Below are positions 21,278 to 31,423 of a DNA stretch of 64,000 bases, in pieces. Under the pieces are notes generated by a model that saw only the letters and a list, made by a program, of their open reading frames with translations, was not told where the DNA came from and searched no databases. Position 1 is the first letter of the stretch. The number at the start of each line of letters is the position of its first letter. Position numbers and translations under genes: made by a program. This stretch comes from Maribacter litopenaei (lineage in GTDB: Bacteria > Bacteroidota > Bacteroidia > Flavobacteriales > Flavobacteriaceae). Location: contig NZ_CP104205.1 of assembly GCF_025244665.1 (NCBI RefSeq), forward strand, positions 2,415,001 through 2,479,000, written 5' to 3'.

Positions 21278-21472
21278 ATGAAAGTATATAAGGTTGAAAC
21301 GCTTATCTACTATAGTAAGCTAACGCTGGACACCAAACATATCCTGAAATCCTCCCAAAAGGAAATTCAGGAGAAACTGGACGAGTATTCCAAGGATGGA
21401 TGGAAGTTGACCTCTACCGATGCTGTCAGCTTTGGTGCGGCGATATATATTTATCTATATTTCGAGAAATAG
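21278..21472 (+). CDS. DUF4177-like small protein
   Basis: This 64-residue protein starts MKVYKVETLIYYSKLTLDTK and contains EIQEKLDEYSKDGWKLTSTD, the helix and GWxL turn characteristic of DUF4177. Its role is unknown. The last residues (IYIYLYFEK) form the final beta-strand. It is intact and probably co-transcribed with the carboxypeptidase gene. Confidence 0.65.
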   Translation: MKVYKVETLIYYSKLTLDTKHILKSSQKEIQEKLDEYSKDGWKLTSTDAVSFGAAIYIYLYFEK

Positions 21473-21560
21473 CCAATTTCCTCCCTAATAACCTCTCGAC
21501 TGCCCTTGGGGTGACAGCCTATGGAAAGAAATTAAAATATCCTGATTGCCATTAATAGTG

Positions 21561-22861
21561 TTACACCGGCTCGCCATACAAATCAAAATCGGCGGCTTCG
21601 GTTATTTTGATAGTTTCGAATTCACCTTGTTTTAGGTAGTGTTTTGTCGCATCCACTAAAACTTCATTGTCCACATCCGGAGAATCGAACTCGGTTCTTC
21701 CTACAAAGTAATTACCTTCTTTACGATCGATAATACATCGAAAGGTCTGCCCAATTTTTTCCTGATTCAGTTCCCATGAAATTTGGGATTGAATTTCCAT
21801 AATAGCATTGGCGCGTTCCTGCTTAACTTCTTCCGGTACATCATCTACTAGATTGTAGGCATGGGTGTTTTCCTCATGACTATAGGTAAAACAACCCAAC
21901 CTTTCAAACCGCATCTCTTCTACCCATGACTTTAAAGTCTCAAAATCGGCTTCTGTCTCACCAGGATAACCTACTATAAGTGTTGTACGTATGGTCATTC
22001 CGGGAACCTCCTTCCTAAAATTCTTTAGTAATTGTGTAGTTTTCTCTTTTGTGGTTCCCCTGCGCATACTCTTTAGAATACTGTCTGATATATGTTGTAA
22101 TGGGATATCCAAATAATTGCACACTTTAGGTTCTTCTCTCATAACCTGTAAAACATCCATGGGAAAACCTGTTGGAAAAGCATAATGCAAACGAATCCAC
22201 TCAATACCTTCTACCTTGACCAATGCCCTCAAAAGTTCGGCCAAGTTTCTTTTTTTATAAAGGTCTAGCCCATAATACGTCAAGTCTTGGGCTATAAGAA
22301 TTAATTCCTTGACTCCTTTGCTTGCCAATTTTTCAGCCTCCAATACCAATTCCTCAATAGGCGTACTTTTATGCTTACCTCGCATCAAGGGTATAGCACA
22401 AAAGGAACAGGGCCTATCACAACCCTCGGCAATTTTTAAGTATGCATAATTTTTAGGTGTGGTTGTCAGTCTTTCACCTATAAGTTCATGTTTGTAATCT
22501 GCACCTAGCGCCTTTAAAAGATTGGGAAGCTCGCTGGTACCAAAATATTCGTCTACATTTGGAATTTCTTTCTGTAAATCGGTTTATAACGTTCGCTCAA
22601 ACAGCCTGTAACAAAGACTTTGTCCACTACTCCGTCTTCCTTTTTTTGTACATACTCCAAGATTGTATTAACGCTTTCCTCTTTGGCATTGGCGATAAAC
22701 CCACAGGTGTTGATCACCACAACGTTTCCTTCCTCTTCATGAACTACATCCTTGTCATTGGCACGTAACTGCCCCATCAGCACTTCGGAGTCATATACAT
22801 TTTTGCTACAACCCAAGGTAACCACGTTGATTTTATTCTTTTTAAGCGTCTTTGTTCGCAT
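21561..22861 (-). CDS. rimO: Ribosomal protein S12 methylthiotransferase RimO; one frameshift near 22580
   Basis: RimO is a radical SAM enzyme that methylthiolates an Asp of ribosomal protein S12. The N-terminal MTTase domain has INVVTLGCSKNVYDSEVLMG, VVINTCGFIANAKEES and VTGCLSERY with three Fe-S cysteines. The radical SAM motif CDRPCSFCAIP lies at about 22390-22430, and a C-terminal TRAM-like domain ends DFDLYGEPV. The frame breaks at AAACCGATTTAC; AAACCAGATTTAC gives YKPDLQKEIPNVDEYFG. The repaired length is 433 residues. The gene has its own promoter box at 22897-22904. Confidence 0.94.
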
Positions 22862-22896
22862 GAACTCTCCTTGTTTATATATTCTGTAAGGGGGTG

Positions 22897-22904
22897 CAAA
22901 AGTA
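22897..22904 (-). promoter_or_regulatory. -7 promoter box of rimO (TACTTTTG)
   Basis: An exact TAnnTTTG match on the minus strand, ending 35 bases before the rimO start. Confidence 0.5.
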
Positions 22905-22998
22905 CAATTTGAGATACAAATAACTTCTTATAACAAACTATTTCTTTGGAATTTACCCCCAGCCGCTAATGGATAAGGATTTCCTAAAAAGATTACTA

Positions 22999-24126
22999 TT
23001 AACGAATTCTATTGTACTTTTTCATTAAAGGAATTACCTCATCCAGCGGAAGTGCTTCTATGGTATGTCCTTGTCTCCCAATCTGGGTCTTTGCAGCGAA
23101 CAGTGAGTTTAAAATGGCCTCTTCTGTCGCCTCTATAGTAGCTAGAAATAAAGGAGACATTTCGTCATTCCTCAGTATTTTAAAACTGTCCAACGAACTT
23201 ATGGATTTGTAAGGAATTCTATTGTTTTCATTTGTAGAAACCGCAATAACATAATCTCCACTGCCGTTGGAAGCGATACCACCCGTTTTAGCAAGCCCCA
23301 TAATGCCTCTTTTAGCCAAGCGCTCAAGATTCCTGACATCGAGAGGCGCATCGGTCATGATAACAATCATACAGGAACCATCGGCATCGTTTAGAATCTT
23401 ATCCCGATAAGGATATTTATTCAACTCCTTACCTACTGGTACTCCATTGATTTCAAGTACGCCTCCAAAATTCGATTGCACCAGTACTCCAATCGTGTAT
23501 CCACCCAATGATTCAGGAAGTACCCTAGATGATGTTCCTATACCTCCTTTATATCCAAAACATATGGTACCTGTTCCGGCACCTATATTTCCTTCTTTAA
23601 CGGGACCTGAGGTCGCACTTGAAATAGCCTCAAAAACATGCTCTTTTTGTACATGCATGCCCCTAATATCATTGAGCCAACCATCGTTGGTCTCCCCCAC
23701 TACCGAATTTACCGAGCCTACATCCTCATTCCCAGGCAAATTCAGGGTGTAGGATATCAATGCTTCAGATGCTACTGGTACACTCAGGGTATTGGTCAAT
23801 ACGATTGGGGTTTCAATATTTCCCAATTCCTTTACCTGACTATACCCGGCCAGTTTACCAAATCCATTACCAATGTAAATCGCTGCCGGAACCTTTGATT
23901 GGAAGATATTCCCTGAATGGGGCAGAATTGCAGTTACACCTGTTCTTATATCATCACCGTATATCAACGAAACTTGCCCTACCCTAACACCTCCTACATC
24001 TGTGATGGCATTATAGGTTCCAGTTTCTAAAACTCCAATCTCAATTCCATACTCCCGTATTCTTTTTTGTGCATGCATGATTCCGTTATGAATTAGAAAA
24101 AGTAGTACTACAATTCTAAGTGTCAT
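22999..24126 (-). CDS. P1 family (DmpA/BapA-type) aminopeptidase
   Basis: This 375-residue protein has a signal peptide (MTLRIVVLLFLIHNGIMHA) and the architecture of the S58/P1 family of self-cleaving N-terminal nucleophile aminopeptidases: ITDVGGVRVGQVSL, GVTAILPHSGN, AAIYIGNGFGKLAGYSQV, then the cleavage region GGIGTSSRVLP, where the nucleophilic Ser becomes the new N-terminus. Family members cleave D-amino-acid or beta-amino-acid peptides; the substrate here is not known. The C-terminal LAKRGIMGLAKTGGIASNGSGDYV matches the family. It is intact and lies 12 bases after the amidase gene, so the two are probably co-transcribed. Confidence 0.87.
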   Translation of the reverse strand: MTLRIVVLLFLIHNGIMHAQKRIREYGIEIGVLETGTYNAITDVGGVRVGQVSLIYGDDIRTGVTAILPHSGNIFQSKVPAAIYIGNGFGKLAGYSQVKELGNIETPIVLTNTLSVPVASEALISYTLNLPGNEDVGSVNSVVGETNDGWLNDIRGMHVQKEHVFEAISSATSGPVKEGNIGAGTGTICFGYKGGIGTSSRVLPESLGGYTIGVLVQSNFGGVLEINGVPVGKELNKYPYRDKILNDADGSCMIVIMTDAPLDVRNLERLAKRGIMGLAKTGGIASNGSGDYVIAVSTNENNRIPYKSISSLDSFKILRNDEMSPLFLATIEATEEAILNSLFAAKTQIGRQGHTIEALPLDEVIPLMKKYNRIR

Positions 24127-24138
24127 ATTGAAGCTTGT

Positions 24139-25829
24139 TTATTGGTAATCTTTAGGCATTTTCCTTATGGGGAATGTATTTTCAAAAGTCTTTCCCATTC
24201 GTAACAAATGTGCTTCGGAAAAAGGCTCCCCAATAAAGGTTAAGCTAATTGGCTCACCGCTAGGTTTATAGCCCATGGGTATGGTCAAAGCAGGATACTT
24301 TGCCACTGCGGCATACCCTGCATGATAATTGTTGATGGACAATATAGCATCGAGGTCATGGGCATCCATGGCAGTATCAAAAAATGTTCTTCCACATTCC
24401 TCCAAATCCAATTTTATATGATCCAACTCCCCAGTGGTCGTTGAGTCAGCTATAATCCCTTCAAACAGTGCTTGTCCATAAGGGATTCTAATCAATGAGT
24501 CGGATTTATTGAAATCGACAATATCGGCAATGGATTTTACACTAACTAAATTAGGGTTTGAGTGAATCTCTAGATAAGTTGGGAGGTCATGCTTCATATC
24601 TATATTCAAAAGTGTAATAAAATTCTCCAAATGAATATCAATGGGAGGGGAAAATTCTACTATATGCGCTCCAGCTTCTTTCAGCGCCTCTACCGTTTCT
24701 TTATAGATACTATCCCTTTCCATTAAGGGTACCATGGCACCAAGGCGCATACTGGAAATATCCTCTCGGACTAAGACCTGATGATAGAATCCCGAGAAAA
24801 TTCTTCTTTCACGGATTTGGAATCCTCGGCATCATAGCCCAGCATAGCCGATAATAGGATAGCATTGTCGTTTACATTTTTTGTCATAGGATCGGGCGTA
24901 TCCAAAGTACTTGAAATTGGAACGATTCCTGATCGGCTCAAAAGACCAATTGTTGGCTTCAACCCCACCACGGAATTTTGGCTACTTGGAGAAAGTATGG
25001 AACCGGAAGTTTCGGTTCCTACGGCCGCAACTGCATAGTTTGCCGCTACCGAGGTTCCGCTTCCCGAACTGGAACCCCCAGTTTCAAAAATCCTTCTTCC
25101 GTACGGATTTAAGGTCTGCCCTCCAACCGCGCTATAGCCAACAGGACATCCACTACATAAAAAGTAGGCCCACTCACTGAGGTTTACCTTCCCTAAGATA
25201 AGGGCTCCATTTTCCTTTAAACGATGAACGATAAACGAATCATCTACCTCATTTTCCATAAGGGCTATGCTCCCGGCAGTGGTCTTCATCCCTGAAGTAT
25301 TGATATTGTCCTTTAAGAGTATCGGCATTCCAAAAATAGGGTGTCTTACTTCCGGTAAGTTTCCTTTTTTCCTTTGCTCATCCAGATCTCTAGCTTCTGC
25401 TACAACCTCTTTATTTAAGGCAATGACGGTATTTAAGGTAGTTTCATTGTTCAACTCGTATTTATAAATTCGGTAGAGATAAAATAAGACCAACGCTTCA
25501 TAGGATAACCGACCTTCCTCGATATGATTGCTTATGGTATAGATATCCTGTTCTAAAATTAAAGGTTTCAGGGACTCATATTGGGCCTCATCCATTTTGG
25601 AAACTTCATCATATAAGGGTAGAAACACCTCATTTTTATCCAACACTTTGGATTGGATGAGCTTGTATCTCATACGGGAAATCTCATAGTCCGCATTGGC
25701 GGCTATTTCCAAAGAATCGTTATACGGCTCCCAAAGCACTACATCTTTTTTTGGAGCTGACTCGTTTTTACAGGATAAAAGAAGTCCAACTAAAAGGGGT
25801 ATAATTAATTTCTTCATAGCATTTTTCAA
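24139..25829 (-). CDS. Amidase-signature family lipoprotein; frame disrupted near 24767-24794
   Basis: A lipoprotein signal (KKLIIPLLVGLLLSC) precedes an amidase-signature hydrolase. The catalytic triad regions are visible: Lys in GMPILLKDNINTSGMK, cis-Ser in GGSSSGSGTSVAANYA, and nucleophile Ser in GTETSGSILSPSSQN. The frame is lost between FS and SSMRLGAM. Two sites of the common type lie there: TCTCGGGATT near 24794 and CCGAGAGGAT near 24767. Removing one base from each gives FSGILSSGLSPEDISSMRLG and 562 residues; a single deletion at the first site would also restore frame. The ATGA overlap with the DUF2911 gene supports the start at 25829. Substrate unknown. Confidence 0.87.
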
Positions 25830-26707
25830 TTATTTTCCAGCTTGTCCTCCCATGTTTTAATACTCTTTTGATTGAGACGAACAAACTCGTCCTTATCTTC
25901 CATGGCCGCTAATTTCAAGGATTTGTTAGCAGATTGTATGGCTGCATCATAGTACCCCAAATCACCTTCTACCAAAGACTTGACCCTATAAAAATAATAG
26001 GTTTCTCCGCCTTTTTCCAAGGCCTTTTCCAAATAAGAAATCGCCTCAGCAAGATGAATCCCTTCCTCTTGGTAATACCGGGCGACCTCGTAATACGTTT
26101 GGGCGGTTGGATTTTCCTTCAACGTCCTTTCTATTTTGGTTCGCATAATTTCATAGGTATCAAACGTGATTAGAACATCCGCTTTTGTTCTCGCCCACTG
26201 GATGACCATTTTTACGGAATCATGCCCAATTTCATCAAATGAGATGAGTAAATTTTCTTGAAAAACCAAAGTAGTAATAGGTCGGATTCGTACCCTCAAC
26301 ACATCTTCTTTTGGGTCATAGTTATTCCTTCCGTCCCCCCAATGGGTAATGTTCATATGAAATACCAAATCCCAGTATTCTGAATAAGGAAATACATACA
26401 ATGCATACTGACCTTTAGGGAGGCTTTGGCCGTTCACTTTAACATCGGTATCAAAAGTAATTTTTGTGGATTCATTGGCGCCAACACGCCAAATACGTCC
26501 ATACGGCACCAATGCAGGTTGACCATCGGCCTGAAAACCAAAAATTTTACGCCCTCGTGCCGCAGGCCTAGAATATTCCACGATAATTTTTGATAGGCCA
26601 ATTTCCTGTTCAATAACAGAATATGGGCTGGCTTTGGGATGTATTATCTGAGACCACGATGTTATGGCGCAATGGAAAATAAGTACTAGTAGCCCAATTT
26701 TATTCAA
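25826..26707 (-). CDS. DUF2911 protein with C-terminal TPR-like helices
   Basis: The 293-residue product begins with a signal peptide (MNKIGLLVLIFHCAITSWS). The DUF2911 domain covers about residues 25-165, with KIIVEYSRPAARGRKIFG, LVPYGRIWRVGANESTKITF and LPKGQYALYVFP. The C-terminal third is helical with tetratricopeptide-like spacing (QTYYEVARYYQEEGIHLAEA, AISYLEKALEKGGETYYFY). DUF2911 proteins are common in Bacteroidota and have no proven function. It overlaps the amidase start by four bases and the ftsY stop by four bases, so ftsY, this gene and the amidase form a tight operon. Confidence 0.85.
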   Translation of the reverse strand: MNKIGLLVLIFHCAITSWSQIIHPKASPYSVIEQEIGLSKIIVEYSRPAARGRKIFGFQADGQPALVPYGRIWRVGANESTKITFDTDVKVNGQSLPKGQYALYVFPYSEYWDLVFHMNITHWGDGRNNYDPKEDVLRVRIRPITTLVFQENLLISFDEIGHDSVKMVIQWARTKADVLITFDTYEIMRTKIERTLKENPTAQTYYEVARYYQEEGIHLAEAISYLEKALEKGGETYYFYRVKSLVEGDLGYYDAAIQSANKSLKLAAMEDKDEFVRLNQKSIKTWEDKLENN

Positions 26708-27667
26708 TTATTAATATTAAAAAAAGAATCTACAAATTCATATTTATTAAACACCTGAAGATCCTCGATCCCTTCTCCAACCCCAATATATTTTACGGGA
26801 ATTTTGAATTGGTCCGAAATACCGATGACCACACCTCCTTTTGCAGTACCATCCAATTTAGTTACTGCCAGTGAAGTAACCTCCGTGGCCTTAGTGAATT
26901 GTTTTGCCTGCTCAAAGGCGTTTTGACCCGTAGACCCGTCCAGTACCAACAACACTTCATGAGGAGTATCGTCGACCACCTTCTGCATTACCCGCTTTAC
27001 CTTGCTCAACTCATTCATCAAGTTAACCTTATTATGTAATCTTCCTGCGGTATCAATGATAACAACATCCGCATCTTGCTTTACCGCAGAACTTAGGGTA
27101 TCGAATGCTACAGAAGCCGGATCACTCCCCATTTGTTGTTTCACAATGGGCACATCTACTCGATTGGCCCAAACCTGCAATTGGTCAATAGCGGCGGCCC
27201 TAAACGTATCCGCTGCACCAAGAATAACCTTTAATCCTTGCTTTTTAAATTGATGTGCAAGTTTTCCAATAGTAGTGGTCTTGCCAACTCCGTTTACTCC
27301 CACTACCATAATAACATAAGGCTTTTTACCTGTTGGCACATGAACTTCCGAGTCCTCACCAGTATGGGTCTCTGAAAGCAATCCTGCTATTTCTTCCCTT
27401 AATATGGTGTTTAGCTCATCAGTCCCCATGTATTTGTCCTGGGCAACCCGTGCCTCAATACGTTCTATAATCTTCAAAGTAGTACTAACCCCAACATCCG
27501 ATGTTACCAGCACTTCTTCGAGGTTATCCAAGACATCATCATCAACTTTGGACTTACCAGCAACGGCCTTTCCTAATTTGGTAAAGAAACTGGTTTTTGT
27601 TTTTTCCGAGACCTTTATCAAGGGTTTCCTTCTTTTCCGAAGAAAATATTTTTTTAAATAAACTCAT
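26704..27667 (-). CDS. ftsY: Signal recognition particle receptor FtsY; one frameshift near 27608
   Basis: FtsY is the SRP-receptor GTPase that docks ribosome-nascent chains at the inner membrane. The NG domain shows GVNGVGKTTTIGKLAHQF (G1), ILGAADTFRAAAIDQL, DVVIIDTAGRLHNK (G3) and AVTKLDGTAKGGV (G4). The true start is MSLFKKIFSSEKKETLDKGL at 27667; GGTCTCGGAAAAAAC should read GGTCTGGAAAAAAC, joining it to EKTKTSFFTKLGK. The repaired length is 320 residues, a short FtsY without a long acidic domain, usual for the phylum. A -7 box and a terminator directly upstream show that it has its own promoter, separate from the ribosomal operon. Confidence 0.95.
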
Positions 27668-27686
27668 CCTGTAATCAATAGTTCAT

Positions 27687-27694
27687 CAAATATA
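27687..27694 (-). promoter_or_regulatory. -7 promoter box of ftsY (TATATTTG)
   Basis: An exact TAnnTTTG match on the minus strand, 19 bases before the repaired ftsY start at 27667 and just after the ribosomal-operon terminator. It supports both the start and separate transcription. Confidence 0.6.
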
Positions 27695-27701
27695 AAAATT
27701 A

Positions 27702-27732
27702 AAAAGCCCCTTTCGTAAGGAAAGGGGCTTTT
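27702..27732 (-). terminator. Terminator of the rpmB-rpmG-DUF4295 operon
   Basis: AAAAGCCCCTTT pairs with AAAGGGGCTTTT around a seven-base loop, 19 bases after the DUF4295 stop, with a T-rich tail on the minus strand. Confidence 0.88.
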
Positions 27733-27751
27733 AAAACTCTTTAAAAATAGG

Positions 27752-27904
27752 TTATTTCTTGTCCAACCACTCATTAACCATTTCGGGGGCCATGACCGAT
27801 TCTACAAAAACATAAGCACCTGTTTTTGGTGACTTAACCATTTTTATGGCTTTTGTCAATCTTTTAGAACTTGATTGTAAACTTGCTACCGTCTTCTTTG
27901 CCAT
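27752..27904 (-). CDS. DUF4295 small basic protein
   Basis: A 50-residue frame begins MAKKTVASLQSSSKRLTKAI and ends NEWLDKK. This is the DUF4295 protein that follows rpmG in most Bacteroidota and is a likely ribosome-associated protein; this role is inferred from its size, basic charge and constant position. It starts seven bases after the rpmG stop. Confidence 0.9.
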   Translation of the reverse strand: MAKKTVASLQSSSKRLTKAIKMVKSPKTGAYVFVESVMAPEMVNEWLDKK

Positions 27905-27911
27905 GACCTAC

Positions 27912-28094
27912 TTATTTTATTTCTTTATGAACTGTCATTCTCTTCAAGATTGGATTAAACTTTTTAATCTCTAATCTCTCCGGAGTATTTTTCTTATTCT
28001 TTGTAGTAATATATCTAGAAGTTCCTGGTTGTCCGGACTCCTTGTGCTCAGTACACTCTAATATAACTTGTATTCTATTGCCTTTCTTTGCCAT
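27912..28094 (-). CDS. rpmG: 50S ribosomal protein L33
   Basis: The 60-residue product has the L33 sequence [33 protein letters not shown] and [17 protein letters not shown]. Only one Cys of the usual four zinc-binding cysteines is present, so this is the zinc-independent (C-minus) form. It is intact and follows rpmB by 19 bases. Confidence 0.97.
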   Translation of the reverse strand: MAKKGNRIQVILECTEHKESGQPGTSRYITTKNKKNTPERLEIKKFNPILKRMTVHKEIK

Positions 28095-28113
28095 TGTACT
28101 CTATAATTATAGG

Positions 28114-28351
28114 TTACTTTACTAACCCATTAGCTTTTGCGTCCTTTAATACGGCAGCAATACCTTTTTTATTGATAAGCTTCAAAGCTCTCGTAGAAAC
28201 TTTTAAAGTTACCCAACGGTCTTCCTCTCGGAATGTAAAATCTCTTTTTGGAAAGATTTACATCAAATCTTCTTTTTGTCTTGTTGATGGAGAAGGAAAC
28301 ATTGTTACCTACCATCGCCTTCTTTCCCGTAATTTCACAAACTTTTGACAT
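28114..28351 (-). CDS. rpmB: 50S ribosomal protein L28; one frameshift near 28230
   Basis: The protein starts [20 protein letters not shown] and has [16 protein letters not shown], both typical of L28. The frame is lost after FYIP: ATTCCGAGAGGAAG should read ATTCCAGAGGAAG, giving [19 protein letters not shown] and a C-terminus [10 protein letters not shown] with a stop at 28114. The repaired length is 78 residues. A 50S ribosomal protein with an alternative, truncated 60-residue product is not credible, which makes this one of the clearest artefacts in the window. Confidence 0.95.
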
Positions 28352-28381
28352 CGTGCCGAATTTTTTCTTTTAAACAGGGTG

Positions 28382-28412
28382 CAAATTTATATCATTTTTA
28401 TCTTCCAGCCAA
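28382..28412 (-). promoter_or_regulatory. Promoter of the rpmB operon
   Basis: On the minus strand a TTG lies at 28410-28412, then 20 bases, then TAAATTTG at 28382-28389. This matches the Bacteroidota -33/-7 promoter with correct spacing, 30 bases before the rpmB start. Confidence 0.62.
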
Positions 28413-28421
28413 CAATCCAAC

Positions 28422-29672
28422 TCACATTTTTAAAATTTCTTTTTGAAGCAACTCAAATGCCTTATTTACAGACTTTTGAACTATTCTTTCACGTTGACTT
28501 CCCATGGTGAATTTAAGGGCAAAAACATTGGTGGGCGACGCAATACCGATGTAGACTGTTCCTACTTCGGCATCGGAGTCACCTTTTGTGGGTCCGGCAT
28601 TGCCAGTAGTGGCTATGGCAAAATCAGTACCCAATAGCTTTTGAACACCCTTGGCCATGGCTACGGCCACTTGCTCGCTCACTACTGAGAAGTTGTCCAC
28701 CAATTCTTGGGGTACCCCTAATACGTTTACCTTTGTTTCCGTCGCATAACTAACCACACTCCCCTTAAAATATGCAGAAGCTCCTGGAACAGCCGTAATT
28801 TGACTGGCAATAGTTCCTCCCGTAAAACTTTCTGCCGTTGCCAAAGTCAACCCCTTTTTTGTCAATAACTTGGCAATGACCTCTTCAATAACTTCATCAT
28901 CTTCCGTACCCTGAATAATATCACCTATCAAGGGCACTAATTTTTCGGATTCCTCAGCAATAGCCTTAGACAAGATTTTATAGTCGGTTCCTTTGGCGGT
29001 TAAGCGCAATCTAACCTTGCCCAAACTTGGTAAATAGGCAAGTTTTATAAAATTTGGAAGATTATTCTCCCAGTCCTCTATCTTTTGGGCTATGGAACTT
29101 TCCCCCATTCCATAGGTGTTAATAGTCTTATGGATAATGTGCGGACGTTCATAAAAGTCTATCAATTACGGAATAACCACTTCCTTTATAAGATGTTTCA
29201 TCTCAAAAGGAACGCCCGGCAACGAAATAAAGGTGGTTTCATCCTCATAAAACCACATTCCAGGAGCCGTACCATTCGCATTATGCAAAACCTTGGCCTT
29301 ACTTGGCACCCAAGCTTGCTTTCTATTTAAGTCTGAAATTGGAGTATTGGATATGTGCTTTGCAAAAAGGTTTTCAACATGTTCAAGGACTTTCTTGTTC
29401 TCTACCAGTTCGTCATTGAAAAATTCGCAAAAGGTATGTTTGGTTATATCGTCCTTTGTAGGACCCAACCCCCCTGTCACTATTACTATATCCGCATGGG
29501 CCTTGGACTCCTCCAAAGCCTGTAGAATATGATCTCGCTCGTCTTGAACCGAGGTAATCTGATATACGGAAATCCCAATTTTATTGAGTTCCTTGGCTAT
29601 AAATGCTGAATTCGTGTCAATAATCCGGCCGATGAGAATCTCATCACCAATGGTTATTATATCAGCGAACAT
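28422..29672 (-). CDS. cinA: CinA-like protein (molybdopterin-binding domain plus nicotinamide-nucleotide amidase); in-frame stop
   Basis: The N-terminal half is the MoCF-like domain ([53 protein letters not shown]). The C-terminal half is the nicotinamide mononucleotide deamidase domain ([44 protein letters not shown]). The two halves are in the same frame but separated by a TAA near 29168. The called ATTCCGTAATTG would be ATTCCAGAATTG ([10 protein letters not shown]) in an intact gene, which is a same-length miscall of CCAGA. The repaired length is 416 residues. It overlaps the Hpt gene by one base. The protein is probably involved in repair of the pyridine nucleotide cycle. Confidence 0.9.
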
Positions 29673-30010
29673 TATAGGTGAAAGTCATTTTTTAGCTCAC
29701 CGATTACCTGATGGATATCGGTTTTTAGGATAGGAAAGGTCTTCTCTATGGCTTCCCAACTAGCACTTTGCTTTCCCAAGGTTTCTACTTCCAAAGCGGC
29801 AGCCCGGGTTTGCTCCATACCCAATAAATCCACATTGGGCTTTATCTTGTGAGCCAATTGATAGGTTGTTTCGTAGTCGCGTTCTTGAATCGCGGCTTCT
29901 AGACCCTTTAAGTCTTCAGGAACTTCGTCCAAAAAAACGGAAATGACGGATAGTATAAAATCCTGATCTCCATCGGCCATTTCATTAATCTTGTCTAAAC
30001 TATATATCAT
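29672..30010 (-). CDS. Hpt domain protein
   Basis: The 112-residue protein is a single histidine phosphotransfer domain: four helices with the phospho-accepting His in [16 protein letters not shown]. Such proteins relay phosphate between a hybrid kinase and a response regulator in a phosphorelay; no partner is encoded nearby. It overlaps the FAH hydrolase stop and the cinA start by one base each, so all three are in one transcript. Confidence 0.85.
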   Translation of the reverse strand: MIYSLDKINEMADGDQDFILSVISVFLDEVPEDLKGLEAAIQERDYETTYQLAHKIKPNVDLLGMEQTRAAALEVETLGKQSASWEAIEKTFPILKTDIHQVIGELKNDFHL

Positions 30011-30621
30011 TATCTTATTTTGACATTAAAAAGTTCCTCGTCTTCCAAATACCCAGTAAGGTAGTCATTTGCACTAACTTTGCCAACCCCGGCAGGTGTT
30101 CCCGTAAAAATCACATCACCCTTTTTGAGCATAAAGAACGTGGACACATAGGATATTATTTCATCAATTTTCCATAACATTAGGGAGGTATTCCCTTTCT
30201 GCATAACCTCGCCATTCTTCAACAAACTAAAAGTCAAGTTGTTAAGGTCCTTAAAATTAGTCTTTGGCATCCATTTACCAATAACTGCAGCACCATCAAA
30301 ACCCTTGGCCTTTTCCCAGGGCAACCCTTTTTCCTTAAGTTTAGACTGTAAGTCCCTAGCGGTAAAATCAATTCCCAAACCAATTTCATCGTAATAGGTC
30401 CCGGCAAATTCCTCCTTAATATGTTTACCAACGCGCTTGATTTTCACTAATACCTCTACCTCATAATGGACATCCTCTGAAAATTCAGGGATATAAAAAT
30501 CTTGCTCCTTTGGCAATACCGCCGAATCCGGCTTTATGAAAATAACGGGTTCCGTAGGTTTTTCGTTCTTAAGTTCTTGTATATGCTCGGTATAATTTCT
30601 GCCGATACAGATTATCTTCAT
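30010..30621 (-). CDS. Fumarylacetoacetate hydrolase family protein
   Basis: The 203-residue protein begins MKIICIGRNYTEHIQELKNE and contains VIFIKPDSAVL, YEVEVLVKIKR with metal-ligand Glu residues, GIDFTARDLQSKLKEKGLPW and GDVIFTGTPAGVG, which are the signatures of the short FAH family (YcgM/acylpyruvase type). These enzymes hydrolyse beta-diketones such as acylpyruvates or decarboxylate oxaloacetate; the substrate here is not determined. It is intact and lies ten bases after the exonuclease gene. Confidence 0.9.
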   Translation of the reverse strand: MKIICIGRNYTEHIQELKNEKPTEPVIFIKPDSAVLPKEQDFYIPEFSEDVHYEVEVLVKIKRVGKHIKEEFAGTYYDEIGLGIDFTARDLQSKLKEKGLPWEKAKGFDGAAVIGKWMPKTNFKDLNNLTFSLLKNGEVMQKGNTSLMLWKIDEIISYVSTFFMLKKGDVIFTGTPAGVGKVSANDYLTGYLEDEELFNVKIR

Positions 30622-30631
30622 AATTATCGTT

Positions 30632-31408
30632 CTAACTAAGCTTATTATTAAGTTTGCTCAACTTTATCCGGGTTAGGATTTTTTTAGTGTAAAGTGGAAA
30701 GTCGGCATTTAAAATCCATCCAAAATATCCAGGCTCCTTTTCCAATACATCGTGTACCTTTTTACCTTTATGCTTTCCAAAGGAAAAAATAGCATCGCCT
30801 TCCTCATCCAGCCCGATGAATCCTGCAAAATCCACGAATTCCCTTCGCTTGGAAAATTCGGCCAGTTTTTTGATGTTATTTTCCGGATCCGGATAGCGTT
30901 CCAATTGAGAAAGTAAGACTTCATACGTTGCCGTTGTATCAGCCTCGGCGCTGTGGGCATCGGTCAAGTCCTTATCACAATAGAACTTGTAGGCAGCTTC
31001 CAAGGTCCTTTTTTCCTTTTTATGGAATATGTTCGGACATCCACCGATACCGTATTCTTCATATCGAAATCTATATCCACCCTTAAAAGTTCCTCGGCCA
31101 ACAATGGAATGTCAAATCGGTCAGAATTAAAACCGGCCAAGTCACTATCCTTAATCATCTTGTGTATTTCCCTGGATAGTTCCCTAAAGTTGGGTTCGTT
31201 GGCGACTTTTTCGTTTGAAATACCGTGGATGGCCACAACATCTTCCGGAATTTCCATTTCAGGATTTACTAACCATGTCCTACTTTCCTTATTACCATTT
31301 GGAAAAACCTTGAGAATGGATATCTCAACAATACGGTCTTTGGCCACATTGGTGCCGGTCGTTTCCAAGTCAAAAAAACAAATAGGTCTCGGTAAGCTTA
31401 AGCTCCAT
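30632..31408 (-). CDS. DnaQ-like 3-5 exonuclease with C-terminal DUF3820-like segment; two frameshifts
   Basis: The DEDD exonuclease motifs are visible: ICFFDLETTGTNVAKDRIVE (Exo I), LAGFNSDRFDIPLLAEEL (Exo II) and, in the other frame, HSAEADTTATYEVL (Exo III). The C-terminus (FSFGKHKGKKVHDVLEKEPG) resembles the DUF3820 domain of the protein at 7878-8120. Near 31034 GTCCGAACAT should be GTCCAGAACAT, and near 31390 ACCGAGACC should be ACCAGACC, giving a start MELKLTRPICFF at 31408. The repaired length is 258 residues. The protein is a probable proofreading or repair exonuclease. The -7 box at 31424-31431 fits this start. Confidence 0.88.
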
Positions 31409-31423
31409 AATTTTAATTTTGAG

